64,000 bases of DNA, taken from assembly GCF_032118995.1 (NCBI RefSeq), contig NC_092669.1, positions 12,882,335-12,946,334 on the forward strand. The letters run 5' to 3'. How positions within the stretch are numbered: position 1 is the stretch's first letter; each line of letters begins with the position of its first letter. The notes under the pieces were generated by a model. That model ran no database searches. It was given only the letters and a program-made list of their open reading frames with translations, and was not told the origin of the DNA. This DNA is from Asterias amurensis. Lineage: Eukaryota > Echinodermata > Asteroidea > Forcipulatida > Asteriidae. The position numbers and the translations under genes are program-made. Shown here piece by piece: positions 61,175 through 64,000 of this stretch.

Positions 61175-62211
61175 CTCTACTATTGACCAAATTCACCTGA
61201 CGTCATCATTAGAATAATCTTGGGTGCGCCACTTCGGTGGGCAATGTCACTGTGCCTTAATCAGTGAAGTTGGCATTTAGGCGAGGCGACGTTTACACGT
61301 AAACCTATTGACCACCAAAATGGTGAGCGTGGCACAGTCGCGGCGTGTGACATGCGTGCAAGGGGTCAATAGTCTGACCAGTCTGACTAATTACAAAGAC
61401 TACAATATAAAATATAAATTTGAAAAGTTATTATCTGTTTTGTGTGAAATTGTGTTATGCAAAAATAAGGAAAAAAACAACAAATTAGTTATTAACTTTG
61501 TGTGCAAAAGATCAGTATCCCAGTTTCAGCATTGACTCTCTTCCCAGAGTGTTTCTGTTGAATTATTATTCAACAAAAAGTGTATGATTCACAAATTTAA
61601 TCAATGTTTACAAAACAGGCTTGATACCGCGATTACACTACTCTTCATTACCATTGACCAAAGTCCAAATCAGTTGGCCTCGTGACCCGCCAATGATCAA
61701 ACAGCCTACTGTCCAGTGTTTTCTAAACAGTCACCCGTTTCTAGGATTATCTTTATGATGTAATTTATATTTAACTTTTCATTGTCAAAGCTCTTACCAT
61801 AAAACTTCAGCAAAAAAGAAAACATGTTTTGGTCTGAATTTGTTTTTGAAATTTGAGCGTTTATACATTTGTGTTAAATATCTCCTGAAGTAAGCAGAGT
61901 ATACTGTTCAAAACGTTGAGACCACACCGGCTCTTCTCAGCCAACACTCAAACAATGGTTGTAACAGCCAGTTTACTATTTATCGTTAATTCTGTCACAA
62001 TTTTACATCAAAAAACAATGTTTGTCATACAAACATTGGTTGAATATCTTTGATAATGATTTGCACACATTCGGAGACTCAAGGACAATAGTATTACTCA
62101 TTGTAAAATCAGCGGAGAGCTTGGTGGGATCCAAACCCACAACCTTGTGATTGCAAGTCATTAACCACGGTGACCAACTTTGTACTTTCCTATACTTTCT
62201 TACTATACTTT
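61175..62211. other. TTLL1 3' flank or intergenic DNA
   Basis: No coding signal is recognised. A fragment of the second SINE family is at 62015-62185. Confidence 0.5.
62015..62185 (-). mobile_element. tRNA-derived SINE fragment, second family
   Basis: CATACAAACATTGGTTGAAT, AAATCAGCGGAGAGCTTGGT and TTGTGATTGCAAGTCATT match 30480-30690 in order. Confidence 0.55.
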
Positions 62212-62395
62212 GTACAAAGATATTGACAAAATAGGGACACCGCCAACATGGGGCTAGATAGCTCAGTTGGTAGAGCACGTTAATCCGAAGGTCGTTGGTT
62301 CGAATCCCACTCTAGTCAATTCTTTGTTCAACCCCAAAAATCATTTACAAATTTACCCAGTCAGTTTCCCTTGTGGTTTATATTGATATCTGAAA
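62212..62395 (+). mobile_element. tRNA-derived SINE (GGGCTAGATAGCTC family), near complete
   Basis: The leader TTGACAAAATAGGGACACCG precedes the head GGGCTAGATAGCTCAGTTGG, with B box GGTTCGAATCCC and the tail CAATTCTTTGTTCAACCCC then ACCCAGTCAGTTTCCC. The anticodon arm is shortened. Confidence 0.82.
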
Positions 62396-62484
62396 CAAAA
62401 AGTCGCATCCCCTTAAGGTGATCCCCTAGCAGCCGCTTCCCAGGTTGTATCGTAATTTGGGTGTGATCCCTGGCTACACGGCAG

Positions 62485-62665
62485 TTAACGGTTGTATGGC
62501 TTCTGACTGGCACCCCTCGAACAAAGCAATGACAAAATAGGGACACCGCCAATATAGGGCTAGATAGCTCAGTTGGTAGAGCGCCAGCATGTTAATCCGG
62601 AGGTCGTTGGTTCAAATCCCACTCTAGTCAATTCTTTGTTCAACCCCAAATATGTTTTGTACAGT
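62485..62665 (+). mobile_element. tRNA-derived SINE (GGGCTAGATAGCTC family), second tandem copy
   Basis: It has the same leader, head and tail as 62212-62395, but a fuller anticodon arm (GCCAGCATGTTAATCCGGAG). It follows the first copy head to tail. Confidence 0.82.
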
Positions 62666-64000
62666 CAGTTGATAGCAACAAAGTCTAAATAATGACTTAA
62701 TGCTTTATCCGTCAGTGGATTGACAATGGCTGAAAAAAATCAAAACAAAAATCAAATCCCAGACAACTTCGGTGTCCAGACCTGTCTGTACTTTTATTTA
62801 TTGATCTCGTTGTGGTCAATGTTTCAGAAATACTGATGACAATGGATGACAAAAGGAAACAGTTTGGTTAGGAAGTTCTCTGTCCTTGGGAATTGAATTG
62901 TGCATTAATAGGTCTACAGCTAGCGCTTGAGTTTCTGGGAAGGAAAGCCTATTTAAAGTAGCTCATTGTATGCTTTGGCCATATAAAAAAAAACACGTTT
63001 AGTGTCCCCAACCGCTTCCTTTTTAGAAGCTACCTCCTTTTTTTTCTCTCTTTTTTGGGGGGCGAAAAAAAATAATTACATTTCAAACGGTTTGGTTACT
63101 TTTTGTAACACAAAACACAATGTCCACAGATTTACATTAAACTTAACGATTTAAAGTTAATGATGGTAGAAAGCTTCCCTTAACATGTTATTAGATGGGG
63201 TGCTGTAGTTTTTGAGAAATGAAGTCCAAAAAAAAGTCCAAAAGACGATCAGAGCATACTGATCGAAACGTCAAGTTAAAACCAACAGTTCTTTTGAGAA
63301 CCAGCCCAACGCATTAAGAAATAGGCATTACATGGTGTTACTGCAAACCTTTCCAAATAAAACAGTTCAGCCGGTCTTCAAAAATGTGTCGGCCGACCAT
63401 TTAAAAAATAAAAAAAAAATCCTGTTTTTTTTTCAAAAACACAGGATGCTAAACATGTTTTTTTTGTTTTTGGCCTTGAGGCTGTCTGCTCTTACCTGTT
63501 CGTTCTCCATGGGTTCACACAGTAGATTGAAACTTAACAGTTAAATAATCCGTTTTACTTCCTGTTGGGCTTTTACTGTCACTTTCCTACATGGCTTGTA
63601 CACTGTTCAGTTTACAATTTCCTTGAAATAACACTTCAGGAATGGCTCCTGTAACCGTCCCAATTTTAACTTTATTTTATTTAGTTTGTCTAAACCATGT
63701 AAGCAGACTTTTTATTTTTTATTTCTTTGAAAACAATCGACTTTATTTTGTCCTAAACTATTTTCTTTCTAAAACATGAAGACAGTTTGTTGTCTGAATA
63801 GCAGAAGTCTACATTCATGGGTATTAGTTTAAAGACGGATGTTTTAAATAAAGGGTTTCTGTGGATTCTTTAAAAGTATTAACAAATCTTAAATTGAACT
63901 ATCCAAATTTAACGCCTACAGAAGCATTAACAAGTATTAAATTCAAATATTAGAGGTCTTGATGAATGGATGAAGCGTATAATGAAGGGAATTACTCTTT
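62666..64000. other. Gene-free end of window
   Basis: AT-rich DNA with poly-T and poly-A runs. The only recognised repeat is at 63235-63355. No exon is seen. Confidence 0.5.
63235..63355 (-). repeat. Interspersed ~100 bp repeat, copy 3 of 3
   Basis: The reverse strand carries GGTTTGCAGTAACACCATGT and CGTTTCGATCAGTATGCTC, matching 17322-17425. Confidence 0.7.

Noticed and set aside
62248-62321. tRNA genes at 29602, 34160, 62248 and 62558
   Set aside because: A and B boxes and an acceptor-like stem exist, but the anticodon arm is malformed or shortened, U33 is missing, and the same tail follows each head. They are SINEs.

Overview
The window looks like a gene-containing stretch of an echinoderm genome, most likely a sea star. 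The evidence is compact genes with short exons and long AT-rich introns, GT-AG splice sites, deuterostome-type proteins (POFUT1, CSRP, FKBP4-type immunophilin, TMEM41B, TTLL1), and a dense load of short inverted-repeat transposons and tRNA-derived SINEs. The species assignment is inference; no database was searched. Exon boundaries were placed by hand from splice consensus, reading phase and remembered family sequences. In every gene model the summed exon length is a multiple of three.

Layout. 1-1196: upstream DNA. 1197-7376 (+): POFUT1, 8 exons. 7377-11819: intergenic DNA and the probable 5' region of the next gene. 11820-14504 (+): two-LIM CSRP-type protein, 5 coding exons. 14505-17478: intergenic, with a ~400 bp palindrome. 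17479-20225 (+): SLC16-like (monocarboxylate-transporter family) membrane protein, 4 exons. 21396-22457 (-): an intron-less secreted C-type lectin plus PAN/apple gene, with a decayed tandem relative directly downstream. 22458-29305: repeat-rich and gene-poor, with a 505 bp terminal-inverted-repeat element and a 1.4 kb minisatellite of 30 bp units. 29306-35338 (+): FKBP4/5-type co-chaperone, 9 exons. 35339-40222: intergenic and probable TMEM41B 3' UTR. 40223-44402 (-): TMEM41B, 7 exons. 44923 to about 61174 (+): TTLL1, 11 secure exons and two tentative ones, head-to-head with TMEM41B. 61175-64000: no gene seen, two tandem SINEs.

The genes do not form one pathway. POFUT1 acts in the ER on Notch-type EGF repeats, FKBP4 in the Hsp90 cycle, TMEM41B on ER phospholipids and autophagy, TTLL1 on ciliary tubulin, and CSRP on actin and muscle.

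The most unusual structure is a 4.86 kb fold-back element (54557-59418) in the last long TTLL1 intron. Its ~1.7 kb arms each carry two near-perfect RFX X-box sequences, and its spacer appears to hold a TTLL1 exon. Other notable items are a 1.7 kb hAT-like element with a clean 8 bp target duplication, many short elements with TTAA at their ends (piggyBac-like), a 110 bp tandem duplication of a CSRP splice donor, and nine exact copies of AGAGGGCGC, a CTCF-core-like word.
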